Origin: Candidatus Thermoplasmatota archaeon
GTDB taxonomy: Archaea; Thermoplasmatota; SW-10-69-26; JACQPN01; JAJPHT01
NCBI GenBank assembly: GCA_035540375.1
Contig: DATLGO010000105.1
Coordinates: 1 to 40,025 of the forward strand
Length of the DNA: 40,025 bases
Reading direction: 5' to 3'
In this document: one piece after another, positions 7,290 through 15,066 of the stretch
Numbering within the stretch: position 1 is the first letter of the stretch
Layout: every line of letters starts with the position of its first letter
Notes under the pieces: model-generated
What the model saw: only the letters and a program-made list of their open reading frames with translations
Database searches by the model: none
Told to the model about the DNA's origin: nothing
Translations under genes and position numbers: made by a program

Positions 7290-8312
7290 ATGGCGAAGAC
7301 GCTCGTCCTCGGCGGGACGGGGTTCATCGGCGGCGCGGTCGTGGCGGCCGCGGCCGCGCGCGGCCCCGTCCGGGGCCTCACGCGCGGTCGACGCGCCGTG
7401 CCTCCCGTGGACGGCGTGGAATGGCTTCCGGGCGACCTCGGCGACCCGGCGTCGCTCGAGGCCGCCTTCGCGGGCGTCGACACGGTGCTCCACGCGGCCG
7501 GGCACTATCCGCGCCTCGGCATCCACAAATCGGAGGCGCTCGCGCGGGGCATCGCGGAGACGCGCAACGTCATCGCCGCCGCGCGGGCCGCGCGCGTGAA
7601 GAAGCTCGTCTACGTATCCTCGCTTTCCACGCTGGGCCCTCCGCGCGCGGGCCGGGACGAGGCCGACGAGGGGGACCGGTACGTTCCCGGGGCCGTCGAC
7701 AACGCCTACTTCGCGGTGAAGTACGCAATGGAGACGGAGCTTCTCGCCGCGCGGGACGTCCCCGTCGTGGCGGTCGTGCCCACGTTCGTCTTCGGTCCCG
7801 GGGACGTGAAGCCGACGAGCGGGCGCCTCGTCCTCGCGGTCGCGCGCCACCATCTGCCCGCCTACGTCGAAGGGCACGTCAACGTGGTCGACGTGCGCGA
7901 CGTCGCGGAGGGCGTGCTCGCGGCCGCCGCGAAGGGCAGGGCGGGCGAGCGCTACATCCTCGGGAACGAGAACGTCGTCCTCTCCGAATGGCTTGCGCTC
8001 GTCGCGGAGCGCGCAGGGGCGCCCGAGCCGAGCATCGCGCTTCCGTACGAAGTCGCCCGCGCGATGGCGGTCGCGTCGGAATCCGCGACGGACGCGACGC
8101 GGAAGCTCTCGAAGACGCTCCCCCCGGGACCGTGGCAGGCTTTCATCCGCAACCCGGTGCAGGTCAGCCTCGAAGCGGTGGATCTCTTCCATCACGCGAC
8201 GTGGGTTTCGACGGAAAAGGCCGCGAAGGAGCTCGGCTGGGCCCCGAAGATCGGGAAGGCGAGGTCGATCGACGACACGCTTGCGGACTTCAAGGCGCGC
8301 GGCCTGTGGTGA
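7290..8312 (+). CDS. NAD(P)-dependent epimerase/dehydratase (extended SDR)
   Basis: 340 residues. Rossmann dinucleotide-binding motif GGTGFIGG at residues 8-15, an acidic GDLGD segment about residues 48-52, VYVSSLSTLG (catalytic Ser region about 108-117) and the active-site Tyr140-x-x-x-Lys144 in AYFAVKYAMET. VVPTFVFGPGD and VNVVDVRDVAEG are typical of the extended family (nucleoside-diphosphate-sugar epimerases, dihydroflavonol-reductase-like enzymes). The substrate cannot be told. It follows the surface protein gene by 36 nt on the same strand, so cotranscription is possible. Its stop TGA abuts the stop of the convergent Lrp-like gene, forming TGATCA. Confidence 0.9.
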   Translation: MAKTLVLGGTGFIGGAVVAAAAARGPVRGLTRGRRAVPPVDGVEWLPGDLGDPASLEAAFAGVDTVLHAAGHYPRLGIHKSEALARGIAETRNVIAAARAARVKKLVYVSSLSTLGPPRAGRDEADEGDRYVPGAVDNAYFAVKYAMETELLAARDVPVVAVVPTFVFGPGDVKPTSGRLVLAVARHHLPAYVEGHVNVVDVRDVAEGVLAAAAKGRAGERYILGNENVVLSEWLALVAERAGAPEPSIALPYEVARAMAVASESATDATRKLSKTLPPGPWQAFIRNPVQVSLEAVDLFHHATWVSTEKAAKELGWAPKIGKARSIDDTLADFKARGLW

Positions 8313-9290
8313 TCAGCTGCCCCGCGCGCGACCCGCGGCGGGCGCCGCGGGCTGCGTGAGGACGGGTACGGACACGATCGGCTGTCTCTCGCGCTCGAGC
8401 GAGGCGATGCGGCGCGCGATCTCCTCGTCGACCCATTGGTCGTAGCGGTAACGCGTGCTGATCTTGAAGTACGTCCGCGTGACGCCGGGCAGGTTCTTCA
8501 CGAGGTGGCGCGCCTCCTGCGCGGCCCGGAGGTTCGGACGGAACATCGTGATGCTCACGCCGGGCGGGTCGTCCATCGGCCACGCCGCGTACGGTTTCGG
8601 GAGGGCCGAGAGGGCCGCGTGGCGGTATCGGTTGGATTCCAGGAAGACCATGAGGTTGAAGAGGACGAGACCCGAGGCTTCGCTCGTCGACACGAAGGGC
8701 GCGATGTGGAGCGCGTCCTTCTCGAGCATCGCGGCAAGCCGCTTCTTGACGGTCTTGAAGCTCGCCCCCGTCTCCTGCACGATGTCCTTGAGCGCCTTGC
8801 GCCCGTCCTTCCGCAGCGCCTTGACGATGCGCCAATCCACGAGACCGAGCTTGACGTCGCGCGCGGATTCGCTCGCGCACGACGGGCAGCCGATCGTGTG
8901 ACCCGGCGCCTTGCCGACGAGCTCCGACGCTCGCTTGACGATCGCGTCCAGGTCCTCCTCGTCGCGGTGGAGGACGGAGACGATGACGGAGTTGTCGAAG
9001 GTGATGTCGAGGGTGCGGACGGGCCCGATCGACCCCACGTTCTTCAGGATGTCCTTCTCGCGCTCCTCGAGCTTCTCGACGTTCTGGAAGACGAGGATGC
9101 ACATGCGCATGCCGAGGAGGCTCGGGGCCGGGCTGCCGAAGAATCCCTTGAGGACGCCCTCCTCCTCCATCTTGGCGACGCGCGCCTTGACGGCGTTCCC
9201 CGAAAGCGAGACGGATCGGCCGATCGCGTCGTAGGGTTTCCGCGCGTCCTCGTAGAGGTGCGTCAGGATCTGGAAGTCCAGCTCGTCCAT
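8313..9290 (-). CDS. Lrp/AsnC-like transcription regulator with two HTH domains
   Basis: 325 residues, about twice the usual Lrp length. First winged HTH at residues 1-50 (MDELDFQILTHLYEDARKPY, LSGNAVKARVAKMEEEGVL), then a RAM-like beta-alpha region (60-130) and a CPSC pair (C135, C138). A second AsnC-type HTH follows at about 148-195 (LGLVDWRIVKALRKDGRKAL, GASFKTVKKRLAAMLE), with a second ligand-binding-like region to about 295. This tandem layout looks like a fusion of two Lrp halves and would place two DNA-binding heads in one chain. The CxxC could bind metal or sense redox. A TAAATTTATT promoter lies about 45 nt upstream. No adjacent target is obvious; the gene may be autoregulated. Confidence 0.85.
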   Translation of the reverse strand: MDELDFQILTHLYEDARKPYDAIGRSVSLSGNAVKARVAKMEEEGVLKGFFGSPAPSLLGMRMCILVFQNVEKLEEREKDILKNVGSIGPVRTLDITFDNSVIVSVLHRDEEDLDAIVKRASELVGKAPGHTIGCPSCASESARDVKLGLVDWRIVKALRKDGRKALKDIVQETGASFKTVKKRLAAMLEKDALHIAPFVSTSEASGLVLFNLMVFLESNRYRHAALSALPKPYAAWPMDDPPGVSITMFRPNLRAAQEARHLVKNLPGVTRTYFKISTRYRYDQWVDEEIARRIASLERERQPIVSVPVLTQPAAPAAGRARGS

Positions 9291-9329
9291 GGATTCACTC
9301 GGCGATCACGGGATGGCGCGCGGGGGCGC

Positions 9330-9341
9330 TTAAATTTATTG
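9330..9341 (-). promoter_or_regulatory. TATA element of the double-HTH regulator
   Basis: The minus strand reads CCAATAAATTTAAGC here, the most AT-rich patch of the neighbourhood. It lies about 45 nt from the ATG at 9290, predicting a leader of about 20 nt. Confidence 0.55.
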
Positions 9342-9397
9342 GACACACCCTCCCATGATCCGAAGTCGGCCGTCCAACCGTTCGAGATGGCGGAGGG

Positions 9398-9868
9398 CTA
9401 CTCGACCTTGTAGTCGTCCACCTCGATGGACCCGGGACGGCCCGGGGGCGGGGGAGGCGGAGCGCCTCCGACGGGGCCCGTCACGAAGGCGCCGCGCTTG
9501 CGGGCGTAGCGGCGCGCGGCCCACCGCACGGGCGGAAGGACCAGGAGCACCGCGAGCCCGTCCGAGAGGATGCCCGGCCAGATGAGGAGGAGCCCCGCGG
9601 CCAGGTTGAGGAGGCCGTTCACGAGCGAATCCTCGACCCCTTCGCCCTTCGCGAAGGCGCGGCCCGCCTGCACCATGCCCGCCACGCCTCCGAGCCGCAC
9701 GACCCAGGCCCCCAGGAATACGTCGAGGAGGAACCACGCGACGGCGACGACGAGCACCTCGCCGAACGTTCCTCCGACGAGGCGCTCCGTGATGAACCAG
9801 CTCGCGACGGGGTCCGCGACGAGCGTCACCGTGGCGGCGCCGACGAGGAAGCGGCGGGCGAGGCCCAT
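9398..9868 (-). CDS. FxsA-like membrane protein
   Basis: 156 residues. It shows the FxsA-family plan: a first hydrophobic region, GTFGEVLVVAVAWFLLDVFLGAWVVRLGG, an AGRAFAKGEG segment, and then LLNLAAGLLLIWPGILSDGLAVLLVLPPVR, where the 'aGxLLxxPGxxxD......PPvR' pattern is diagnostic. The C-terminal tail is Arg-rich and then Pro/Gly-rich (PPPPPPG). FxsA is an integral membrane protein known for relieving phage F exclusion in E. coli when overproduced; its normal role is unclear. Stands alone between the regulator and the LVIVD lipoprotein gene on the same strand. Confidence 0.8.
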   Translation of the reverse strand: MGLARRFLVGAATVTLVADPVASWFITERLVGGTFGEVLVVAVAWFLLDVFLGAWVVRLGGVAGMVQAGRAFAKGEGVEDSLVNGLLNLAAGLLLIWPGILSDGLAVLLVLPPVRWAARRYARKRGAFVTGPVGGAPPPPPPGRPGSIEVDDYKVE

Positions 9869-9908
9869 GCTTCTGGGGAGCCGCGCCGCCCGATTAAGGC
9901 TTGCGGGG

Positions 9909-11264
9909 TCAGCCGGCGAGGGTGGCGTGCGTCGACTCGAGCACGTAGAAGCCGTTCACGTAGTCGGCCGCGAAGAGCCACTGGCCCTTGCCGGCGACGT
10001 CGAACATGACGGGGCCCCCTCCGAGGTTGAACCCGATGCAGCACTTCTTCGGCGCGACGGGACGCCAGCCGTTGTCCATGACGGGGGTCGCGTAGCCCGT
10101 CACGACCGGGTTCGCGGGGTCCGCGAGGTCGAGCGTCCAGATGCCCGCGTGGTAGTGGCTGAGGTAGAGCGTGCTGTTAACGAGGCGGAAGTCGTGCGCG
10201 CTGAAGAGCAGGTTGTCGGACCCGTGGTTGCCGGGATTCGTCCACGTGTTCAGGAGCTTCGGCTTCGCGAGGTCCGTCGCGTCGAGGATCCACACCGGCG
10301 AGGCCATCTCGACGTGGCGGTTCTCGAACACCTCGCTTCCGACGACGATGATGCGCTTGTCGCCGCGGATCTCGCCATGGACGGTATGCACGTACCACGG
10401 AGCGCCCGCGCCGCCGGGGATCCAGGTCGCGATCTCCCTCGGCAGCGCCGGGTTCGAGATGTCCACGATCTTGAGCCCCTCGTACGCGTAGGCCACGTAC
10501 ATGACGGGCTTCTTGAGGATCGGGTCGTCCATCACGAAGAGGTCGTGGCCGTAGATGTCGCGGATCGCGTACGTCGCGGCGTCGCCCGGGTTGCCGATCG
10601 GGAGCTTCAGGAGCCCGTCGGGCGTCGCCGTCGCGTACCGGCCGACGAGCTCGAGCTTGCCGCCCTTCCATTCGAGGATGTGGACGCCGAAGTTGAGCGC
10701 GAAGACGTACTGCTTGCCTCCGAGAACCGCGGCGTAGACCGTGTGGCTGCCGTAATCGCCCGCGGGCGTGTAGAGCGCGACCTCCTTCGGGGCCGCGGGG
10801 TCGCTCACGTCCACCGCGAGGATGCCCTTCTTCGAGCCTTCCGAGGCGAGGAAGACCGTCTTGCCGTCGCCCGAGAACATGATCTGCCGGTCGCCGCCCG
10901 CGACGCCCGGGTCGTGGAAGCGCCCTGCGATGGTCGGGACCCGGGGATCGCTGACGTTCACGAGGTAGAAGCCGCGCGTCTCGTCGCCCGCGACGGCGAC
11001 GGCGACGAGGTCGCCGTGCATGTCCACCGCGTGCGCCGCGGGGAGCTTCGTGCGCTCGGCGAGCGGGAGCCACGCGGCGATGGACATGTTGAGCGTCTTG
11101 TTGTGCTCGGAGGCGTCCCAGTGGTCGTGCTTGCGCACGAGCGGATCCAGGTTGATGGGTACGGGCAGATCGACGTCCGCGCCTTTCCCGCGGTTGTCGA
11201 GCGCGCTCACGCAACCGGCGAGCGCAAGGGCGAGCACGAGGGGGACGACGAGGACGCGGCGCAA
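9909..11264 (-). CDS. Secreted LVIVD-repeat beta-propeller lipoprotein
   Basis: 451 residues from a TTG at 11262-11264. The N-terminus is a lipoprotein signal, RRVLVVPLVLALALAGC, with the lipobox Cys at about residue 17. The mature protein has repeated blades of the LVIVD type: FYLVNVSDPRVPTIAGRF, GILAVDVSDPAAPKEVALY, LKIVDISNPALPREIATW, VWILDATDLAKPKLLNTW, IWTLDLADPANPVVTGY. These repeats form an extracellular beta-propeller, anchored by the lipid. Several HTVHG/HDHWD-like His/Asp clusters could bind metal. In-frame ATGs further upstream would give an unusually long n-region and overlap the TATA-like CTTATGG near 11303-11309, so the TTG is preferred. The function of this family is unknown. 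Confidence 0.82.
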   Translation of the reverse strand: MRRVLVVPLVLALALAGCVSALDNRGKGADVDLPVPINLDPLVRKHDHWDASEHNKTLNMSIAAWLPLAERTKLPAAHAVDMHGDLVAVAVAGDETRGFYLVNVSDPRVPTIAGRFHDPGVAGGDRQIMFSGDGKTVFLASEGSKKGILAVDVSDPAAPKEVALYTPAGDYGSHTVYAAVLGGKQYVFALNFGVHILEWKGGKLELVGRYATATPDGLLKLPIGNPGDAATYAIRDIYGHDLFVMDDPILKKPVMYVAYAYEGLKIVDISNPALPREIATWIPGGAGAPWYVHTVHGEIRGDKRIIVVGSEVFENRHVEMASPVWILDATDLAKPKLLNTWTNPGNHGSDNLLFSAHDFRLVNSTLYLSHYHAGIWTLDLADPANPVVTGYATPVMDNGWRPVAPKKCCIGFNLGGGPVMFDVAGKGQWLFAADYVNGFYVLESTHATLAG

Positions 11265-11569
11265 GGAATCAGCCCCGGGAAGCGGCCCAGGCCGCCCGCG
11301 CTCCATAAGCATTGTGGGGGCGGCGTCGCCCGATCGCCGGGACGCGGGCGGGTCGGGGTGGCGCTTGATTCTACAAACCATCCAAGGTCCTTATGTCCGC
11401 CATCCTGCCATGATCGGGTGTCGACGGCCGCCACCCGGTCGTCGTCCCACGACGACGACCTCGTCGTGCGTCAGACCATGCATGCCGCGCCGGCGAAACT
11501 GCGACGTCCGTCGGCGCGGCGTGCCTCCCACGCCTTCTTTCGAGGACGTTCGATCCCGCCCGGACGGAT
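11265..11569. other. Intergenic region with a strong hairpin
   Basis: About 300 bases without a convincing gene. It holds the TATA-like element of the LVIVD gene (minus, about 11303-11309) and a 9-bp inverted repeat GGTCGTCGT (11438-11446) / ACGACGACC (11452-11460) that could end the minus-strand transcript of the gene at 11570. The rest carries no codon pattern I trust on either strand. Confidence 0.5.
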
Positions 11570-11983
11570 TCACGAGACGTTGACCACGAGCTTCCCGCGA
11601 TGCTCCCACGCCGAGACCGGCTCGGGCCCGGACCCGAGCCAGGGTCCGCGCGCATACGTGGCCCGCATCACGATCTGGCCCTCGTGGCGTCCCGCGCGGT
11701 CGAAGACGACGCGCTCGACGAGCTCCCCGTGCTCGTTCTGGGACGCGAGCGGCAGGTCGCGCGTCTCGCGCGTCGCGACGACGCTCGGGCCGCCCGCGAA
11801 GGTCGCCTCGAGGCGGAAGCCCCAGGCCTCGTTCTGCCGGCTGCGCTCCGCGATGCCGCACACGAGCACGAGGTCGACGGGCTGGCCTCGCGAGGCGGAC
11901 ACGTCGAGGCGCGCGGGGGCGCGGCCGGTGGCCTTGTCGCCGACGACCTCGCAGCTCCCGAGCACGACGCGGACGGGGTCCAT
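11570..11983 (-). CDS. Small predicted beta-sandwich protein (137 aa)
   Basis: No signal peptide, TM helix or recognised motif. The sequence alternates hydrophobic and polar residues in strand-length stretches (RVVLGSCEVVG, ARLDVSA, VDLVLVCGI, GFRLEATFAG, GQIVMRATYA, KLVVNVS) as expected for an all-beta, Ig-like fold. It begins 49 nt after topA on the same strand and is probably cotranscribed with it. Its C-terminal pattern (EGQIVMRATYARGPWLGS...KLVVNV) resembles the protein at 25119-25535 (EGRYSLVASQEESSWGS...AFTIEI), hinting at a paralogous pair. Function unknown. Confidence 0.62.
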   Translation of the reverse strand: MDPVRVVLGSCEVVGDKATGRAPARLDVSASRGQPVDLVLVCGIAERSRQNEAWGFRLEATFAGGPSVVATRETRDLPLASQNEHGELVERVVFDRAGRHEGQIVMRATYARGPWLGSGPEPVSAWEHRGKLVVNVS

Positions 11984-12032
11984 GGGGGTCGGGAGCCGCT
12001 CCGGGCGCTTGAAGCCACCGCGCGACGGTCGC

Positions 12033-14186
12033 TCAGGACCCCTCTTCGATCTCCTCTTCCTCGGGGGTCTCCTCGGACTCGGCCGCGGCGGCCGCCTTCG
12101 AGGCCTCCTCGGCCTCGCGCTCGGCGCGGCGCGCCTCGCGGGCCTGCTGCTCGGCGTTCTCCATGCCCTTGCAGCCGAGCGTGAGGCACGTCGTCCAGGG
12201 ACGCTTGCCCTTGTTGATGACGCGGATCGACGGCGCGCTGCAGACGGGGCACGTGCCTTCGCCCTGCACGATCTTGCCGTACTGCGGAAGCGGGTACGTC
12301 TGGTCGCATTCGGGCCAGGTCGAGCAGCCGACGAAGCGCTTGCCGGACTTCGAGCGGCGCATGATGAGCTTGCCCTTGCCGCACTTGCCGCAGGGGCCGA
12401 TCGTGTTCTTGTCCTGCATCGCCTGGCGGATCTCCTGGGCCACCTCGGGGCGGTGCTTGTCGAGCGTCTCGAGGACCTGCGCGAGGATCGTGCGGCTGTC
12501 CTTCACGACCTCTTCGAAGGTGATCTTGCCCTCGGCGATGTCGTCCATCTCGAGCTCGAGCTTCGCGGTCATGTCGGGCTTCGCGATCATCTCGGCGTGC
12601 TTCCCGAGCGCGCTCGTGACCGCGAATCCGATCTCCGTCGGCTCGGGCGGGTTGTTGCGGACGTAATCGCGCTTGTAGAGCTTGTCGATGATGTCCGCGC
12701 GCGTGGCCTTCGTCCCGAGGTTGAGGTTTTCCATCTCCTGGATGAGGCGGCCCTGGCTCAGGCGCTTCGGCGGCTGCGTCGTCTTCGCGAGGACCTCGGT
12801 CCGGACGAGGGGAACGCGCTCGCCCTCGGAAAGCGGCGGAAGCTCCACGTCCTTGCCCTGGCTGTAGCGGTAGAACGCGCGGAAGCCGGGCTTCACGAGG
12901 AGCCGGCCGGAGGACTTGAACGGCTCGCCCTGGACGTCGAAGCCGACGTTGAGGTTCTCGTACACGGCCGAATCGGAGAGCGTCGCGAAGAAGCGGCGCA
13001 CGACGAGCTCGTACACCTTCCAGTGGTCGCCCGTGACCTCGGCGCGCATCGCGACCTCGACGGGGTGGATCGGCGGGTGGTCGGTCGAGGTCTTCTTGCC
13101 GGCGGTGGGCTTGAGATCGGGCTTCTCGAGCAGGATGCGCGCGTCGTCCTTGAACGCGCTCTTCTCCTGCGCGAGCTTCTCGAGGATCTCGCGGAGGTTC
13201 TCCGTCGGCGGGTAGACCGTGTTGTCGGTTCTCGGATACGAGATGAATCCGTTCGTGTAGAGGTCCTCGGCGACGCTCATCGCGCGCGCGGCGCTCATGC
13301 CGAGCCCCGTCGCGGCGCGGAGGAACGACGTCGTGTTGAAGGGATCGGGGGCCTTCTCCGTGCGCTGCGTGCGGTCGATGGACTTCACGAGGGCGTCGCG
13401 GGCGCCCGCGAGGCGGCCGTACGCCGCGTTCGCGGCGGCCTCGTCCCAGAAGCGGTCCTCCTGGTGCGAGGCCGCGAACTCGGCGCCGCCTTTCGTGAGC
13501 GTCGCGTGGATCTCCCAATAGGCCTTCGGGATGAAGGCGCGGATCTCCTTCTCCTTGTCCACGATGAGCGCGAGGGTCGGCGACTGCACGCGGCCGACCG
13601 AGAGGAAGTCCGCGCCGCGCTGGCCGGACGAGAGCGAGATGAAGCGCGTGAGCGCGGCGCCCCACGCGAGGTCGATGACCTGGCGGGCCTCGGCGCTCTT
13701 CGCGAGATTGTGGTCGAGCGGCGCGAGGTTCTCGAACGCCTTCTTCACGTCCTCCTTCGTGAGCGAGGAGAAGCGGGCGCGCTTGACCTCGACTTCGGGA
13801 TTGACGTCGAGCACGATGGACAGGCCTTCGACGCCGATGAGCTCGCCTTCCCGGTCGAAGTCGGTCGCGATGATGACCTGGTCGGCCTTCTTCGCGAGCT
13901 TCTTGATGGCGTCGGCGATCTTCTTCGCGTCCTTGTCGACCGACTTCTTCGGCTCGGCCCAGACGAGCTCGTTGAGCTTGGCGAGGGACCACCGGGTATG
14001 CTCCTTCGGATAGTCGAGGGAGACGATGTGGCCGCGAAGACCGATGACGGAGTATTCGGTCTTCTTCTCCTTCCACTCGTACACGTTGACGCCGCTGACC
14101 TCGTGCTTGTCGGCGTCGCCGTCGCTCAGGTTCTTGGCGATGCGCGCGGCGGCGATGTCCTTCTCGCTGATGACGAGGATCTTCAT
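12033..14186 (-). CDS. topA: DNA topoisomerase I (type IA), archaeal
   Basis: 717 residues. TOPRIM domain at the N-terminus (MKILVISEKDIAAARIAKNL; acidic ATDFDREGELIG about residues 107-118), the DNA-binding/gate domains with FLSVGRVQSPTLALI, and the catalytic Tyr317 in GFISYPRTDNT that forms the 5'-phosphotyrosyl link. Near the C-terminus are two Cys4 zinc ribbons (GPCGKCGKGKL...GCSTWPEC and TCPVCSAPS...CLTLGCKG), then a long Ala/Glu-rich charged tail (last ~45 residues). The enzyme relaxes negative supercoils by single-strand passage; no helicase domain is present, so it is not reverse gyrase. The promoter (GATAAATAACC, 14221-14230) sits about 40 nt upstream, beside a Z-DNA-prone tract. Confidence 0.96.
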   Translation of the reverse strand: MKILVISEKDIAAARIAKNLSDGDADKHEVSGVNVYEWKEKKTEYSVIGLRGHIVSLDYPKEHTRWSLAKLNELVWAEPKKSVDKDAKKIADAIKKLAKKADQVIIATDFDREGELIGVEGLSIVLDVNPEVEVKRARFSSLTKEDVKKAFENLAPLDHNLAKSAEARQVIDLAWGAALTRFISLSSGQRGADFLSVGRVQSPTLALIVDKEKEIRAFIPKAYWEIHATLTKGGAEFAASHQEDRFWDEAAANAAYGRLAGARDALVKSIDRTQRTEKAPDPFNTTSFLRAATGLGMSAARAMSVAEDLYTNGFISYPRTDNTVYPPTENLREILEKLAQEKSAFKDDARILLEKPDLKPTAGKKTSTDHPPIHPVEVAMRAEVTGDHWKVYELVVRRFFATLSDSAVYENLNVGFDVQGEPFKSSGRLLVKPGFRAFYRYSQGKDVELPPLSEGERVPLVRTEVLAKTTQPPKRLSQGRLIQEMENLNLGTKATRADIIDKLYKRDYVRNNPPEPTEIGFAVTSALGKHAEMIAKPDMTAKLELEMDDIAEGKITFEEVVKDSRTILAQVLETLDKHRPEVAQEIRQAMQDKNTIGPCGKCGKGKLIMRRSKSGKRFVGCSTWPECDQTYPLPQYGKIVQGEGTCPVCSAPSIRVINKGKRPWTTCLTLGCKGMENAEQQAREARRAEREAEEASKAAAAAESEETPEEEEIEEGS

Positions 14187-14220
14187 GGCGGCAGCCTGCT
14201 CCGGACGATGCCGGGGCGGT

Positions 14221-14230
14221 TATTTATCGT
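14221..14230 (-). promoter_or_regulatory. TATA element of topA
   Basis: Minus strand ACGATAAATAACC lies about 40 nt upstream of the topA ATG, giving a leader of about 13-15 nt that includes a GGAG (14200-14203 area). Confidence 0.6.
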
Positions 14231-14253
14231 TTCGGGGCTCGTTCTCACATCTA

Positions 14254-14313
14254 GCACGCGCGCGTCACGCGCCCGCGCGCGACGCACACGCGTCACGCGC
14301 GCGTGCGCGCGCG
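14254..14313. repeat. Alternating purine-pyrimidine (Z-DNA-prone) CG tract
   Basis: Nearly unbroken CG/CA alternation. The purest part, 14294-14313, is 20 bp of perfect pyrimidine-purine alternation (nearly all CG); 14283-14293 and 14254-14265 are also alternating. The tract lies 25-85 bp upstream of the topA TATA box in the 345-bp gap to the divergent zinc-ribbon gene. The remainder of the gap (14314-14500) is GC-rich with no gene that I can support. Confidence 0.7.
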
Positions 14314-14531
14314 AGGCCCGGCCCTGCGCGCCAAATCGGCCGGTCCGGACCCGGCCCTGACCGATCCCGGACCCGGGCTTCTCGGTCCCGGCGCCGTCGC
14401 CCGACATTCCCGCGACGCTCCCGGCGCGCGCGTCCGAGCGGCCGACGGGATGACGTGAAAGGTGAAGTGTCAACGTCGACCCGGCGGTCGCGGGCAACTC
14501 CTTAAGTACGATGCCCGCCCCCTTAGGGAGG

Positions 14532-15011
14532 ATGAACTCCTCTACACCTACCGCGCGCTCCGCCGCGCCCCCCCGCGTGCAGATCGAGGTGACCTGCACG
14601 GCGTGCAACCAGACGGCGACCGTTCCTTTCCAGCCGACGCCCGGTCGACCGGTCTTCTGCGCCGCGTGTTTCGCGAAGCGCGGCCCCACCGCGTTCGGCG
14701 CGCGCGGCGGTGGCTCGCGCCCCCGCACGTTCGGCACGGACCTGAACCGGTCGGCGCCGAAGAAGCGCATGCTCTCGCAGGGCCGCAAGGCCCACTTCGT
14801 GTACGACGTGCTCGAAGTGCTGACGCGCGAGGGCCAGATGGCGGAGGAGCAGCGCCGCGCCTTCGTCGAGATGCTTTTCACCCGCGGCTCGCGCCAATCC
14901 ACGGAGGCGGCCCGCGATTTCCTCGCCGAGAAGCAGGGGGACGAGACGGTGACGCCCGTCGAGGCGGCCCGCATCGACCGGCTCCTCGAGCAATACTCCT
15001 TCCGCCGCTGA
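14532..15011 (+). CDS. Zinc-ribbon protein with CxxC-x17-CxxC domain (copy 1)
   Basis: 159 residues. The N-terminal domain has C22-x2-C25 and C43-x2-C46 separated by 17 residues, with VPFQPTPGRPVFC between them, the layout of the CxxC-x17-CxxC zinc-ribbon family. After a Gly/Arg/Pro-rich linker comes a helical domain beginning KRMLSQGRKAHFVYDVLEVL and containing FVEMLFTRGSRQST. The C-terminus is LLEQYSFRR. ATG 14532 is chosen over ATG 14511 because a CTTAAGTA TATA box is centred near 14505 and because its paralogue at 16743 aligns from this residue. Probable nucleic-acid or protein binding; function unknown. Confidence 0.8.
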   Translation: MNSSTPTARSAAPPRVQIEVTCTACNQTATVPFQPTPGRPVFCAACFAKRGPTAFGARGGGSRPRTFGTDLNRSAPKKRMLSQGRKAHFVYDVLEVLTREGQMAEEQRRAFVEMLFTRGSRQSTEAARDFLAEKQGDETVTPVEAARIDRLLEQYSFRR

Positions 15012-15022
15012 TCGAGCGGTGT

Positions 15023-15065
15023 CCGCGGGCCCTTGCGGGCCCGCGGCGCGCCTTCGGGCGCTTTT
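15023..15065 (+). terminator. Double hairpin terminator between convergent genes
   Basis: A perfect 10-bp stem CCGCGGGCCC-TTGC-GGGCCCGCGG (15023-15046) is followed by GCGCC-TTCG-GGCGC (15048-15061) with a UUCG tetraloop and then TTTTCTC. It ends the zinc-ribbon transcript just before the stop of the minus-strand beta-helix gene. Confidence 0.75.
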
Positions 15066-15066
15066 C

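Noticed and set aside
11480-11569. Short plus-strand frames in the gap before the small beta protein
   Set aside because: They start without promoter or ribosome binding site, run into the antisense of the next gene, and encode Arg/Pro/His-rich sequence.
9570-14360. A 1,596-codon plus-strand open frame across several genes
   Set aside because: It lies antisense to the FxsA, LVIVD, small beta protein and topA genes. Its translation is Arg/Glu/His/Val-rich low-complexity sequence, typical of the shadow frames of GC-rich genes.
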